A stretch of 64,000 bases of DNA from positions 13,974 to 77,973 of the forward strand of contig CAZLWV010000013.1 in NCBI GenBank assembly GCA_964563135.1, given 5' to 3'. A program made the position numbers and the translations under genes. The DNA is from JAAYAY01 sp964563135. GTDB taxonomy: Bacteria > Planctomycetota > Planctomycetia > Pirellulales > Thermoguttaceae. Shown here one piece after another: positions 54,868-63,714 of the stretch. Within the stretch, counting starts at the first letter, position 1. Every line of letters starts with the position of its first letter. Under the pieces are notes generated by a model. It was not told the DNA's origin. It saw only the letters and a list, made by a program, of their open reading frames with translations, and ran no database searches.

Positions 54868-56565
54868 TCAAATGGGGAGTGCGGCCGTCCCATGGCCCGT
54901 GCCGGGCACAACGGCGGGCAGTTCGAGCGTGAACCGGCAGCCTCGCCCCGGCTGGGACGCGGCGGAGATCCTCCCGCCGTGCTCGTTGACGATCTTCTGG
55001 CTCACCGGGAGGCCCAGGCCGGTACCACGCCCTTTCTTGGACGAGACAAAGGGGCGAAACAGAGTGGCCATTTCGTCGGGCGGAATTCCAGGCCCATCGT
55101 CGGTGACGACCACGCGGATCTTCGCATCCTCGACAGAGTAGGCCGTGGACACCGTCACCTTGCCGGCCTGCTCGGCGTCGGCAGCCGCGTCGATGGCATT
55201 GGTCACGACGTTGAGAATGGCGCGATGGATCCCATCGGGATCGAAGACGAGGGTGGGAATGCCGGATCCCAGGGTCCACGCCAGTTCGACGTCGAGATCG
55301 GCGGCTCGGGACTGCATCAGTTCCATCACGTCGCTGACGACCCGGTTGATGTCGGCCGGCTGAAGGTCGGGTTCGCGTTCCTTGCTGAAGGTGAGCATAT
55401 CGAGCACGAGCGTGGAGATCTTGTTCTGGTTCTTCTCGACGATCGTCCAGCCTTTGCGGACCACCGATTCGTCGTGCTCAGACAGTCCCATCTCGATCAG
55501 ATAGCTGCCGCCGCGGATTCCCTGGAGAATATTCTTGATGTGGTGGGAAAGGGTCGCAATGGTCTGACCGACGGCAGCCAGGCGTTCCGCCTGGACCATG
55601 GCCGAGTAGTAACGCGTGTCTTCGACCGCCAGGGCCGCCTGGTGGGCGATAGCGACCATGAGTTTGAGGTGGTCCTCGTTGAAACGGTTCGTCATTCCCT
55701 TGAGGGCCAGTTCCTGCGGCCGCGTCGAGGTGTCGATATAGATCACCCCGACGATGTCGTAGCGCCCCTGCATGGGAACGCAGAGGGCCTCACGGATCCC
55801 CATGCGAACGATGCTCGCCGCGGGATTCCAGCGGTCGTCCTGCTGGGCGTCGCTCGTAAGAACACCCTCTCCCTTCTCCATGACATAATCGAGGATCGTC
55901 TTGCTGATCGTCATTCGCTCGCCGTCGCGAACGCCCCGGCGAGTTCGCCGCACCTTCGGCTGGAGATCTCCGGTTTCGACGTCGGTGAGCATCACGCAAC
56001 CGCGGTCGGCGTCGATCGATTCGAAGATCAGCTCAAGGATGCGGTGAAGGAGCTTGTCGATGTCGAGGGTTTGGCTGACCGCCAAGGCGGCACGATACAT
56101 AACCTGCAGATTGCTGCGGGCACGGGCCAGCCAGGCGCTTTGTTCCACCTCGGGAGAGAGCTCAAAGAAATGGCTGCTCTCCTCCGGGGTCACGGAGTGG
56201 ATGATGTGGGACTGGTCGCCGAAGGCCTTGTCGGAGGAGATGGCGATCTCATCGCTGAGGTCGATTTCCGTCGCCCCCGGCGGCTGTGTGAAAAGCATCA
56301 GGGTGCGGCCGATCTGCAGGTGATCCCCGCTCTCCAGGCGATGGGCCTCGATCGGACGGCCGTTGACGAAGGTCCCGTTCGAACTGTTCAAATCACTGAC
56401 GGTATACACGTCGCCGGCGGCGTAGATCTGGGCGTGGCGGCGCGAGACCTCCGTATCGTGGAGCTGAATGTCATTCGAAGCATCCCGCCCGAGGGAGGTA
56501 GTGCCTTCCCCGCACTCGAATCGGGATCCTTGATCGTTTCCGCGAATAACAAACAGAGATGGCAC
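54868..56565 (-). CDS. Sensor histidine kinase with FHA and GAF domains
   Basis: A 565-residue soluble kinase. An FHA domain comes first (GEGTTSLGRDASNDIQLHDT, VSRRHAQIY, NSSNGTFVNGRPIE) and can bind phosphothreonine partners. A GAF domain at about residues 165-325 (LLHRILELIFESIDADRGCV) follows. The dimerisation helix holds the phospho-acceptor His 341 in LSHHIKNILQ. The ATPase part has the N box (NVVTNAIDAAADA), G1 (TDDGPGIPPD) and G2 (GRGTGLGLPVSQKIV). There is no transmembrane segment. The response-regulator gene lies 74 bases upstream in the same operon. Confidence 0.95.
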   Translation of the reverse strand: MPSLFVIRGNDQGSRFECGEGTTSLGRDASNDIQLHDTEVSRRHAQIYAAGDVYTVSDLNSSNGTFVNGRPIEAHRLESGDHLQIGRTLMLFTQPPGATEIDLSDEIAISSDKAFGDQSHIIHSVTPEESSHFFELSPEVEQSAWLARARSNLQVMYRAALAVSQTLDIDKLLHRILELIFESIDADRGCVMLTDVETGDLQPKVRRTRRGVRDGERMTISKTILDYVMEKGEGVLTSDAQQDDRWNPAASIVRMGIREALCVPMQGRYDIVGVIYIDTSTRPQELALKGMTNRFNEDHLKLMVAIAHQAALAVEDTRYYSAMVQAERLAAVGQTIATLSHHIKNILQGIRGGSYLIEMGLSEHDESVVRKGWTIVEKNQNKISTLVLDMLTFSKEREPDLQPADINRVVSDVMELMQSRAADLDVELAWTLGSGIPTLVFDPDGIHRAILNVVTNAIDAAADAEQAGKVTVSTAYSVEDAKIRVVVTDDGPGIPPDEMATLFRPFVSSKKGRGTGLGLPVSQKIVNEHGGRISAASQPGRGCRFTLELPAVVPGTGHGTAALPI

Positions 56566-56639
56566 GTAAACGACTCCTGCCGATCCACCATCGACCCGGC
56601 CCAGCGCTCGCCCCCTGCACGGGCCTGGCGGCTGCCGAG

Positions 56640-57023
56640 TCAGGCAGATTCCCGTACCTTCCGGTCCAACCTCCCGAGAATTTCTTCGATTTTACGGATC
56701 AACGGGCCGTAGTGATAGGGTTTGGAGACGATTTCGCTCCTGGGGTTCGACGGGGCAACCCGCAGGGATCCCAGAAGGAGCATCTGGGGTTCCTCGGGGG
56801 CGGAACTGTCGGCAAACCTTGAACAGAGCGTCTCGGCTGCGGAGTTGTCCAGTTCCAGATCGAGGACGATCAGATCCGGCTGGCGGGATCGTGCCATGGC
56901 GGCCCCGCGGCCCGCGCGGGAGGCGGAGAACGCACGGATCCCTCGCCGCTCGAGGGCAGTCTCCAGCACGGTGCGAGTCTCTTCAGAACGATCAACGATC
57001 AAGACGCTGGGTGAGGCGTGCAC
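56640..57023 (-). CDS. Single-domain response regulator
   Basis: A 127-residue receiver domain. I chose GTG 57023 because GGAGG lies just upstream; the longer frame to 57338 is non-coding in character. The phospho-acceptor Asp 55 is in DLIVLDLELDN and the conserved Lys in VSKPYHYG. The N-terminal acidic pair, normally DD, is D11-R12 (LIVDRSEE), so the metal site may be weakened. There is no output domain; it must act through protein partners. It is co-transcribed with the FHA-GAF kinase. Confidence 0.88.
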   Translation of the reverse strand: MHASPSVLIVDRSEETRTVLETALERRGIRAFSASRAGRGAAMARSRQPDLIVLDLELDNSAAETLCSRFADSSAPEEPQMLLLGSLRVAPSNPRSEIVSKPYHYGPLIRKIEEILGRLDRKVRESA

Positions 57024-57584
57024 GGACAGGAACCTCCGCTGACTGGCTTTGCGGCCGCATGGGAGCCGGGACTCTGGTGCCCCGGCGGAAGGAAAGCGGG
57101 GATGACAATAGCGAGCGGGCCGGATCCTGTCAAAGGCACTTCTGCTGCCGCCCGGCGGGGGAACTGGTGCGGATGCGGGCCCAGTTTCGGCACGGGAAAC
57201 TTCCCATCCGCGGCACCATCCCGGAGAAAACAGCGAACTGTTGTGCCGCGGCATTCGTAGAGACGCAATGGCCCGTCCAGAATGGGCCAATTCCGCTTGC
57301 GTAAGCCGTTTTTTGGGGGATTCACGGTCCCGCCTCACGCAATGACCCGGTTTCTCACGCCGACAGGGGGACGATTATTCCGACGCAACTCGTTTTTGGA
57401 TAATGAGTTATTGTGCCGCTGGCCGATCCACGAATATCTGGCCTTTACCGAAGCGGGCTTTGAGGGCAGAATACCGCCACGTAAGGTGAGCCCTTGTGAT
57501 CGGCCGACACATCCGTCGGCGCGCCGCTAATCGGCAGCGGTCGCTGGGTCAAGGACGACCTTTTTTTCAGCAAGGAGTGCTAAA
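57024..57584. other. Intergenic region upstream of ompH
   Basis: About 560 bases between the response regulator (minus) and ompH (plus). It is AT-richer than its surroundings at 57370-57420 (TTTTTGGATAATGAG), a plausible promoter zone, though no confident -35/-10 pair was chosen. AAGGAG at 57572-57577 is the ribosome-binding site of the next gene. Confidence 0.45.
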
Positions 57585-58265
57585 GTGAAGACGACCCGTT
57601 TCTTGGTGGCAGCGTTGGGCTTGCTGGCAGGTATGGCCGCATCGGCATTCGCCCAGACTCATCCCATGGCGCAGCCGGCGGCCCAAGCCGTCCGACCGCA
57701 GATCGCCGTGATCGACATCGGCCGTGTGTTCAAAGAACACCCCCGCTTCATCGACGAGATGGCTCGGCTCAAGACACGAGTCGAGGCGGAAGACGCCAAG
57801 ATGAAAGCCCGCGCTGATCGTCTCCAGACGATGGCCGAGGAACTCAAGAGCCTGGAGGAACGGTCGCAGGGATACAAGGAGAAGGAAAAGCTCATCGCCA
57901 GCGAGCGGGCGCAGATGCAGATCGACATCCAGGTGCAGCGCAAGGAATTCCTGCAGCAGGAAGCGGCGATCTACCGGGAGATCTACCAGGGGGTCAAGGC
58001 CGAGGTTGCCAACTATGCATCGCAGATGGGCCTGGCAGCCGTGATCCGCTACGCCAGCCAACCGCCGGAGGCCGACCCCGATCAGCCGAACATGGTGCTC
58101 GCCGAGATCCAGAAAGACGTGGTCTGGTTCGCTCCTCAACTGGACATCACCAATGTGATCCTGGATAGCCTGAAGGCGCGGAGCAATCCCACGTCGCTCA
58201 CCACCCGCCCGGGCATTCCGCCCTACGCACCGCAGAACACCACACCGGGCGGGTACCGCCGCTAG
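57585..58265 (+). CDS. OmpH/Skp-family periplasmic chaperone
   Basis: A 226-residue protein starting at GTG 57585, eight bases after AAGGAG. A signal peptide (MKTTRFLVAALGLLAGMAAS) is cleaved near AFAQTH. The Skp/OmpH core is IAVIDIGRVFKEHPRFIDEM followed by a long coiled coil (about residues 60-140: RLKTRVEAEDAKMKARADRL through IQVQRKEFLQQEAAIYREIY). A short beta end, LAAVIRYASQPP, follows. Skp guards unfolded outer-membrane proteins in the periplasm. It begins the lipid A gene group, as in many Gram-negative bacteria, and lies 115 bases before lpxC. Confidence 0.9.
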   Translation: MKTTRFLVAALGLLAGMAASAFAQTHPMAQPAAQAVRPQIAVIDIGRVFKEHPRFIDEMARLKTRVEAEDAKMKARADRLQTMAEELKSLEERSQGYKEKEKLIASERAQMQIDIQVQRKEFLQQEAAIYREIYQGVKAEVANYASQMGLAAVIRYASQPPEADPDQPNMVLAEIQKDVVWFAPQLDITNVILDSLKARSNPTSLTTRPGIPPYAPQNTTPGGYRR

Positions 58266-58380
58266 GCGGTAGCTCCCGCTTCGGACGGGCTGCCCCAGGT
58301 CGGATCTGCCGGGCATGGATGCACGGCACGCCCTGGCTGGCAGAGGCAACTCGCACGGTCATGGATGGCGCGCTCGATTG

Positions 58381-59256
58381 ATGTTCACTCCCCGGAAGCA
58401 ACGCACTCTGGCCTGGACCGCGGTGGTTGAAGGCTTCGGCTACTGGAGCAGCCGCGACGTTCGACTCGAATTCCGGCCCGCGCCGGCGGGAACGGGGATC
58501 GTCTTCGTTCGCAGGGACCTGGACGGTCTTCCCCGGATTCCGGCCGATGTGGCCCACCGCGTCGAGGTTCCCCGCCGCACCACCCTTCAGTGCGGCGAGG
58601 CGAGGGTCGACATGGTCGAGCACGTGATGGCCGCGCTGGCCGGCATGCAGATCGACAATTGCGAGGTGTGGACTAGCGCGCCCGAGATGCCGGGGTGCGA
58701 CGGGTCGAGCGAGCCATTCATCGCCGCCCTGCGCAAGGCCGGAGCGATCACTCAGGCGGCCGACCGCCCCATGTGCCTGATCGACCGGGTGATCCATCTG
58801 GACAGCGACCAGAGCTGGGTCGAAGCCCGGCCTCCCGTCGGTTGCCGCCAGGCGATCAAGTATCACCTGGATTATGGCCGGCAGTCGCCCATCGCCCCGC
58901 AGGACTACCAGCTCGCCGTGTCGCCGGAGACATTCCGCACGGAACTCTCGTCCGCACGCACCTTCCTGCTCCAGGAAGAGGCTGAGTGGCTCCGCTCGCA
59001 GGGGCTCGGACATCGAGCAACGTGTGCCGACCTGCTCGTGTTCGGTCCGAACGGACCGATCGACAACCAACTCCGCTTTCCGGACGAATGCGTCCGCCAC
59101 AAGCTTCTCGACATGGTGGGCGATTTGGCCCTGGCCGGTTGCGACCTGGTCGGGCATTTTGTGGCCTACCGAAGCGGGCACAGTCTGAATGCCGAACTCG
59201 TTCGCACGATTCAGGCCGAGTGCGCGGTTGCACTCGAACATCGGCGTTGTGCATGA
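58381..59256 (+). CDS. lpxC: UDP-3-O-acyl-N-acetylglucosamine deacetylase LpxC
   Basis: A 291-residue zinc deacetylase, the committed step of lipid A synthesis. The start is ATG 58381 (MFTPRKQRTLAWTAVVEGFG); 22 upstream in-frame codons are not typical. Zinc ligands are His 81 in VEHVMAALAG, then His 240 and Asp 244 in RHKLLDMVGDLALAG. The catalytic His is 267 in RSGHSLNAELV. CDGSSEPF, the substrate-binding turn, is present. The length is normal. Together with lpxA it shows that the cell makes lipid A-type LPS, as expected for a planctomycete with an outer membrane. Confidence 0.96.
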   Translation: MFTPRKQRTLAWTAVVEGFGYWSSRDVRLEFRPAPAGTGIVFVRRDLDGLPRIPADVAHRVEVPRRTTLQCGEARVDMVEHVMAALAGMQIDNCEVWTSAPEMPGCDGSSEPFIAALRKAGAITQAADRPMCLIDRVIHLDSDQSWVEARPPVGCRQAIKYHLDYGRQSPIAPQDYQLAVSPETFRTELSSARTFLLQEEAEWLRSQGLGHRATCADLLVFGPNGPIDNQLRFPDECVRHKLLDMVGDLALAGCDLVGHFVAYRSGHSLNAELVRTIQAECAVALEHRRCA

Positions 59257-59389
59257 GCGGACGAGCCGCGAGCCCCCCTCCGGCCCGCTCGAACATGCAG
59301 CCCCAGGACGACAACGAAAGCCAGGAGAGGGAGACCGCCGGGTACCCCCGGGGCATGGTCACTTCCCCATTACCTAGCAGGAGTCGGTT

Positions 59390-60196
59390 ATGGCTATTCA
59401 AGTGGCGGACCACGTGTCCATCGATCCGCGAGCCGAAATTGGCGACGGCGTCTCCATCGGGCCGTTCTGCTCCATCGGGCCGAACGTCAAGATAGCCGGC
59501 GGCACACAATTGCTCGGCGGCGTGACCCTGATGGGCCACGTTCAACTCGGCGAGAACAACCGGATCTATCCGGGCTGCGTCATAGGCGGCGAACCGCAGG
59601 ACATCTCCTATGGCGGCACCGATACGAGGGTTCTCATCGGCGACAACAACATCATCCGCGAATCGGTGACGATCAATCGCGGCTCCGAGAAAGAGGATGG
59701 CGTCACCCGGATCGGCGACAACAACTTCCTCATGGCCTGCAGCCACGTGGCCCACGACTGCCAGGTCGGAAACCACGTGATCATCACCAACAGCGTGCTG
59801 CTCGGCGGCCACGTGCACGTTCACGACCGCGCGATTCTCTCGGGTAACGTGGCGGTCCACCACTATGCCACGATCGGAAGCTATGCCTTCGTGGGCGGAC
59901 TGAGCGCCGTGCGCTGCGACGTTCCCCCGTACGTGCTCGTCGAAGGCCACCCGGCCCGACCTCGATGCATCAATATTGTGGCCCTGAAACGCAACAACTT
60001 CAGCCAGGAGGAGATCGAGGCCCTCTCGGAGGCCTACCGACTTCTCTACCGGGCCAAGGTGGGCCTGGAAAACGCCCGTGAAATCCTCAACGGGCGGGAC
60101 GGGCTCAACTATCATGTGAACCGACTCCTGGACTTCGTCGAACGCCAGCAGGGCGGGGCCCACGGCCGCGGACGAGAGCGGAGGAAAGCGGCGTGA
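59390..60196 (+). CDS. lpxA: UDP-N-acetylglucosamine acyltransferase LpxA
   Basis: A 268-residue trimeric left-handed beta-helix acyltransferase. Hexapeptide repeats run from IDPRAEIGDGVSIGPFCSIG through VKIAGGTQLLGGVTLMGHVQ to about residue 190. The catalytic His is in MACSHVAHDCQVG. The C-terminal helical domain (FSQEEIEALSEAYRLLYRAK) is complete. It transfers the first acyl chain to the sugar nucleotide. It follows lpxC by 133 bases, and its stop overlaps the GTG of the next gene, so the three are an operon. Confidence 0.96.
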   Translation: MAIQVADHVSIDPRAEIGDGVSIGPFCSIGPNVKIAGGTQLLGGVTLMGHVQLGENNRIYPGCVIGGEPQDISYGGTDTRVLIGDNNIIRESVTINRGSEKEDGVTRIGDNNFLMACSHVAHDCQVGNHVIITNSVLLGGHVHVHDRAILSGNVAVHHYATIGSYAFVGGLSAVRCDVPPYVLVEGHPARPRCINIVALKRNNFSQEEIEALSEAYRLLYRAKVGLENAREILNGRDGLNYHVNRLLDFVERQQGGAHGRGRERRKAA

Positions 60197-61308
60197 GACC
60201 TTTACGATTGGCCGTGATCGGTGCCGGTCGGCTCGGCAGATTCCACGCCCAGAAAGCCGCCGCGCGGGAAGACGTGGCCCTCATCGGAGTCGCCGACCCG
60301 CTGGCAACGCAGCGTCAGAGCGTGGCAGCCGAATGCGGCTGCCACGCCGTGGCGGACTATCGCAGCCTCTTCGGCGAGATCGACGGGGCAATCGTGGCTG
60401 CGCCCACCTGCCTGCACCATGAAATCGGGCTCGACCTGCTGAGCAACGGGATCCACGTGCTGCTGGAAAAACCGCTGGCCCCCACCGCGACCGATGCCCA
60501 GGATCTCGTCGAAGCCGCCAGGGCCAACCGTCTGGTGCTTCAGGTCGGCCACGTGGAGCGCTTCAATCCGGCCTTCACGGGCTCGGCGGCCCACCTGCGG
60601 GATGCCAAGTACATCGAAGCCGTCCGCGCCAGCGGATTCACCTTCCGCAGTACCGACGTGGGAGTGGTTCTGGATCTGATGATCCACGACATCGACCTGG
60701 CTATCTGCCTGGTGCGGAGCCCGGTGCGCCATGTTCACGCGGTTGGACTATCGGTGCTCGGCGGCCACGAGGACGTGGCCAGCGCACGAGTGGAGTTCGA
60801 GAACGGAGCCGTCGCGTCGCTCAGCGCGTCGCGAGTCAGCCATGATCCCGTTCGACGTATGAGCGTGTGGACGGACCGCGCGTATGCTGCGATTGATTTC
60901 GCCTCGCGAACCACCTCGCTCGTCCGGCCAAGCGAAACGATTCTGGGCCGCCAGTTCGACGTCGGCCGCTTGTCGGCCGAGGAGATCGACTACTACCGGG
61001 AGCACCTCTTCGAAGAGCATCTGCCGCGGGAAACGCTGCAGTCAGAACCGATCGACGCCCTGGCGGCCGAACTCGACGATTTCGTCGAAAGCCTCCGCAT
61101 GCCGCGGCAGCCACGAGTCACCGGCGAACACGGCGCCCTGGCGGTCGAGCTGGCCGAACGGATCCTGTCCGAAATCGAAGCCCACTCGTGGACTGGTGCC
61201 AACCAGCCGGCTGCCCCCCATACGGTCCGCACGCCAGGCATTATCCCGGGTCCCCACTGGCACATGTCGCCGTCGCGAGTGCGCATGGAACGCAAGGAAG
61301 CGGGGTAA
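60193..61308 (+). CDS. Gfo/Idh/MocA-family oxidoreductase in the lipid A operon (possible GnnA-type)
   Basis: A 371-residue NAD-dependent dehydrogenase starting at GTG 60193, overlapping the lpxA stop (GTGA). The Rossmann motif is VIGAGRLGRFHAQKAA at the start and the catalytic Lys is in LLEKPLAPTA (about residue 96). QVGHVERFNPAF and the conserved His in MIHDIDLAI complete the family pattern. Genes of this type beside lpxA can be gnnA, which oxidises UDP-GlcNAc so that an aminotransferase (gnnB) can install a 3-amino group and give amide-linked lipid A. No gnnB is in this window, so that reading is inference; another sugar oxidoreductase is possible. Confidence 0.85.
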   Translation: MRPLRLAVIGAGRLGRFHAQKAAAREDVALIGVADPLATQRQSVAAECGCHAVADYRSLFGEIDGAIVAAPTCLHHEIGLDLLSNGIHVLLEKPLAPTATDAQDLVEAARANRLVLQVGHVERFNPAFTGSAAHLRDAKYIEAVRASGFTFRSTDVGVVLDLMIHDIDLAICLVRSPVRHVHAVGLSVLGGHEDVASARVEFENGAVASLSASRVSHDPVRRMSVWTDRAYAAIDFASRTTSLVRPSETILGRQFDVGRLSAEEIDYYREHLFEEHLPRETLQSEPIDALAAELDDFVESLRMPRQPRVTGEHGALAVELAERILSEIEAHSWTGANQPAAPHTVRTPGIIPGPHWHMSPSRVRMERKEAG

Positions 61309-61998
61309 GGATCGCACGGCTACCCCTCCAGCGGCACGGGTGGTCGGGCCGCCGGCGAGAACAGATTCTCACCAGCCAAGTTGGACGCCGGGACAGGATT
61401 GGGATCTGTTGCGACCCCTCCATGGAGGCCGCCCTCTGGGCCGACCCTGCCTGTGGCGACAGGTCCGGAAGTCCTCTCCACAGGGCCTGGCACACCTGAG
61501 GCCGGGGTCTCTCATTTCGCCCAAGTGAGAGCCTCTCACTCGCCCTCCTGGCACGAAGACCCTCGGCCCGCGCGGATGCGACCGCGGGCCAGAACACGGC
61601 CTGGCAGATCGCCTTGTTTGCCAGCAATCCCCTCTTTATCCACATACCCAAGAGAAGTCCGGTTGTGTGAATAGCCGCAATCACCAAGAAAATCCCGCGT
61701 CTGGAACTACACGGACTTGTGGGTCCACGCTGGTGCCGGTACAGTGATGACAAACTAGGACTTCCTCAACGCCACGCGAGCAGCGCAGATCCTCCTGGGG
61801 GGGATGCAGAGGCTTTCTGGCCTCTGGCGATCCGTCCCTGATGATATTTGCTCGCTGTTTTTTTGTGGCGATGTCGCCAAAGCGTCGTTCTGTCCGTTTC
61901 GCCGCCGGTTGCGGGTTCAACCGCGGTTGGGGGGATGGAACGGCTCTCGTTTCCAACCGACCGAGAAAGGCTCCAGCCGAGGCTGGAGGCAACTCCGG
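61309..61998. other. Long intergenic region with two short palindromes
   Basis: About 690 bases without a convincing gene. Two structures stand out: AGTGAG-AGCCT-CTCACT at 61524-61540, and CAGAGGC with GCCTCTG around TTTCTG near 61807-61826. The region downstream of 61840 is T-rich (CTGTTTTTTTG near 61855), and the second palindrome could act as part of a terminator there. No tRNA or riboswitch fold was recognised. Confidence 0.4.
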
Positions 61999-62313
61999 AT
62001 GCAAATCACCGAATCCGCCGCTCAACGGTTGCGTACCGCCGTCCTGGAAGAGATCGAGGAGACGGGCAAGTGTTTCCGGATTGCCATGTCGGAAAAAGGC
62101 GCCGACCTGGTGATCGATGAGCATCGAGAGGACGATATCGCATTCGAGTACGAGGGCACCCTCGTGCTGGTGCTCGACGTGATTGCGGCGGAAGCCGTGG
62201 GCGACCTGATTCTCGACTACGACGACAAAAAATCGGAACTTGTGTTCTGCCGGGAGGATGAATACGAGTCGATCGAGGAGATCGACACGTCGGGCGGCCA
62301 TCGCGAAGAATGA
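61999..62313 (+). CDS. IscA/HesB-fold protein lacking the cluster cysteines
   Basis: A 104-residue protein starting MQITESAAQRLRTAVLEEIE. The pattern ITESAAQRLR, then an acidic strand (ADLVIDEHREDDIAFEYEGT) and a hydrophobic VLVLDVIAAEAVGDLILDYD, is that of HesB/IscA A-type carriers. The three conserved Cys that bind the Fe-S cluster are missing; only Cys in GKCFRI and VFCRED remain. It therefore may have lost Fe-S transfer. The start is chosen by the family N-terminus; upstream in-frame codons to 61804 look random. It is a lone gene. Confidence 0.6.
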   Translation: MQITESAAQRLRTAVLEEIEETGKCFRIAMSEKGADLVIDEHREDDIAFEYEGTLVLVLDVIAAEAVGDLILDYDDKKSELVFCREDEYESIEEIDTSGGHREE

Positions 62314-62358
62314 GTCTCTCAGCGTCCTGAGGATCGTCGAATCAACAACTGTCGCATT

Positions 62359-62410
62359 GTTGCCTTCTGCTCAGCGAAAGGATCGCCACTTTCGCGGTGC
62401 GAAAGGCAAC
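62359..62410. terminator. Nested hairpin between convergent genes
   Basis: GTTGCCTT (62359-62366) pairs with AAGGCAAC (62403-62410). Inside it, GCGAAAG (62374-62380) pairs with CTTTCGC (62389-62395) around an eight-base loop. The structure ends two bases before the stop of the esterase gene and 46 bases after the IscA-like gene, so it can terminate both transcripts. No long T run follows. Confidence 0.45.
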
Positions 62411-62412
62411 AG

Positions 62413-63714
62413 TCATTTGCGCGGCGATCCCAAGTGCTTGTCGGCAAAATTCAGATACTGCTGCCAGTCATACTCCGTGACGGCATGCTTGCCTTGCCGC
62501 AGGTGGTAGCCGATCCGGCTGGTGATGGGCTGTTCGATCCCCGGCATCTCGTCGGCTGCCATGCCGTCGGTTCCGAGGAGGCGGTAGACGGGGTCAGCGC
62601 CTTTGGCGGAGAGGAATTCCCCTTTGGGATCAGCCCACAGGTCCTCCGAGGCACTGGCCACGTAGACGGGGCGCGGTGCCGCCAGGGCAATCAACATGTG
62701 CTGATCGACGGGGAGTTCGCCCACCCGGTCGTCATAGGCCACGAAGTTATCGCAGAACCAGTGCGGAAAAACCGTGTTGATCCGCTTGACCGTCTCGCCG
62801 AACTCGCGGCGACTCAAGGCAGCCCCGCCGCACCCGGAGTTGTTCGAGATGACCAGGGCGAAACGCTGGTCCGTCGCCCCGGCCCAGAGGGCCGTCTTTC
62901 CAAGACGCGAATGGCCGATGACTGCCACTCGCTTCGAATCGACATCCTTGTCGGTTTCCAGGTAGTCCAGCCCGCGGCTGAGCCCCCAGGCCCAGGCGGC
63001 AATTGATCCCCACTGGTCCGCTGCAGGTTTTGTCTGACCGTCCCTGTAAAAGAGCGGATGGACGCCATTCTGAAACCCGTCATCGAAATCGGGATCGATA
63101 TCGCCATAGTAGATGGTGGCAACGCCATAGCCGCGTCCGAGAATCAGAGAGAGAGGCCAGGATCCCGAATCCGTGCCGCGGGATTCTTCCGTCGCGCGAT
63201 GGTCGACGATCGCGCTACCGGGCCGACTTCGCATCCAGGCCTGCGAGAGCGTGATGTTCGGGTCTGAATGGATGGTATGGTTGCCGCCGAAGTTGAGTCC
63301 GAGAAAGACAGGAACTGGCTTGCCGGCGTCGGCAGGCAGGTAGAGAAGCAGATCCAGGGGCAGTGTCTTGTCCCCCTGGCCGATCGTGATCCTCACCTCT
63401 TTGCGGATCGCCGTGCCCTTGAGCGCATCCGGCGCCACGGACCGCACATCGAAGTCCAGGCGTTCCGGCTTTCCCGGGGCCCGGCCATAGACGTGTTCCT
63501 CGAACAACGCCAGGATTTCGCCGCGGCGGCGACTGGTCCACGCAGCAGCGTCGGCCACCGGCATGCCGTCGCTGCAGACAAGCGGGTCCGGAAGGGTATA
63601 GCTTGGAACACGGCTCTCGTCGTAATTGGCTTCCCACTTCTGAGCGCAAGCTATTCCGACATAGAACGCTGCCATTGCCAATCCCAGGAATGCACCTCGC
63701 CAGATCGTTGCCAT
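62413..63714 (-). CDS. Exported CE15-type glucuronoyl esterase
   Basis: A 433-residue protein starting at ATG 63714 with GGGAGGA upstream; the frame to 63870 has no signal. A signal peptide (MATIWRGAFLGLAMAAFYVG) is cleaved near IACAQK. The alpha/beta-hydrolase core has PVFLGLNFGGNHTIHSDPNI, then WPLSLILGRGYGVATIYYGD, and the nucleophile elbow AVIGHSRLGKTALWAGATD (GHSRLGK, the CE15 form). ISNNSGCGGAALSRR follows, and the His is in FPHWFCDNF. CE15 enzymes cut the ester between glucuronoxylan and lignin. It fits the sugar-polymer theme of the window. Confidence 0.9.
   Translation of the reverse strand: MATIWRGAFLGLAMAAFYVGIACAQKWEANYDESRVPSYTLPDPLVCSDGMPVADAAAWTSRRRGEILALFEEHVYGRAPGKPERLDFDVRSVAPDALKGTAIRKEVRITIGQGDKTLPLDLLLYLPADAGKPVPVFLGLNFGGNHTIHSDPNITLSQAWMRSRPGSAIVDHRATEESRGTDSGSWPLSLILGRGYGVATIYYGDIDPDFDDGFQNGVHPLFYRDGQTKPAADQWGSIAAWAWGLSRGLDYLETDKDVDSKRVAVIGHSRLGKTALWAGATDQRFALVISNNSGCGGAALSRREFGETVKRINTVFPHWFCDNFVAYDDRVGELPVDQHMLIALAAPRPVYVASASEDLWADPKGEFLSAKGADPVYRLLGTDGMAADEMPGIEQPITSRIGYHLRQGKHAVTEYDWQQYLNFADKHLGSPRK

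Noticed and set aside
54892..56712. Plus-strand frame of 606 codons antisense to the histidine kinase
   Set aside because: The kinase has every H, N and G box; the opposite frame has none.
57024..57338. N-terminal extension of the response regulator
   Set aside because: The 105 added codons are Pro/Arg/Ser-rich and precede a GTG with a good ribosome-binding site, where the receiver fold begins.
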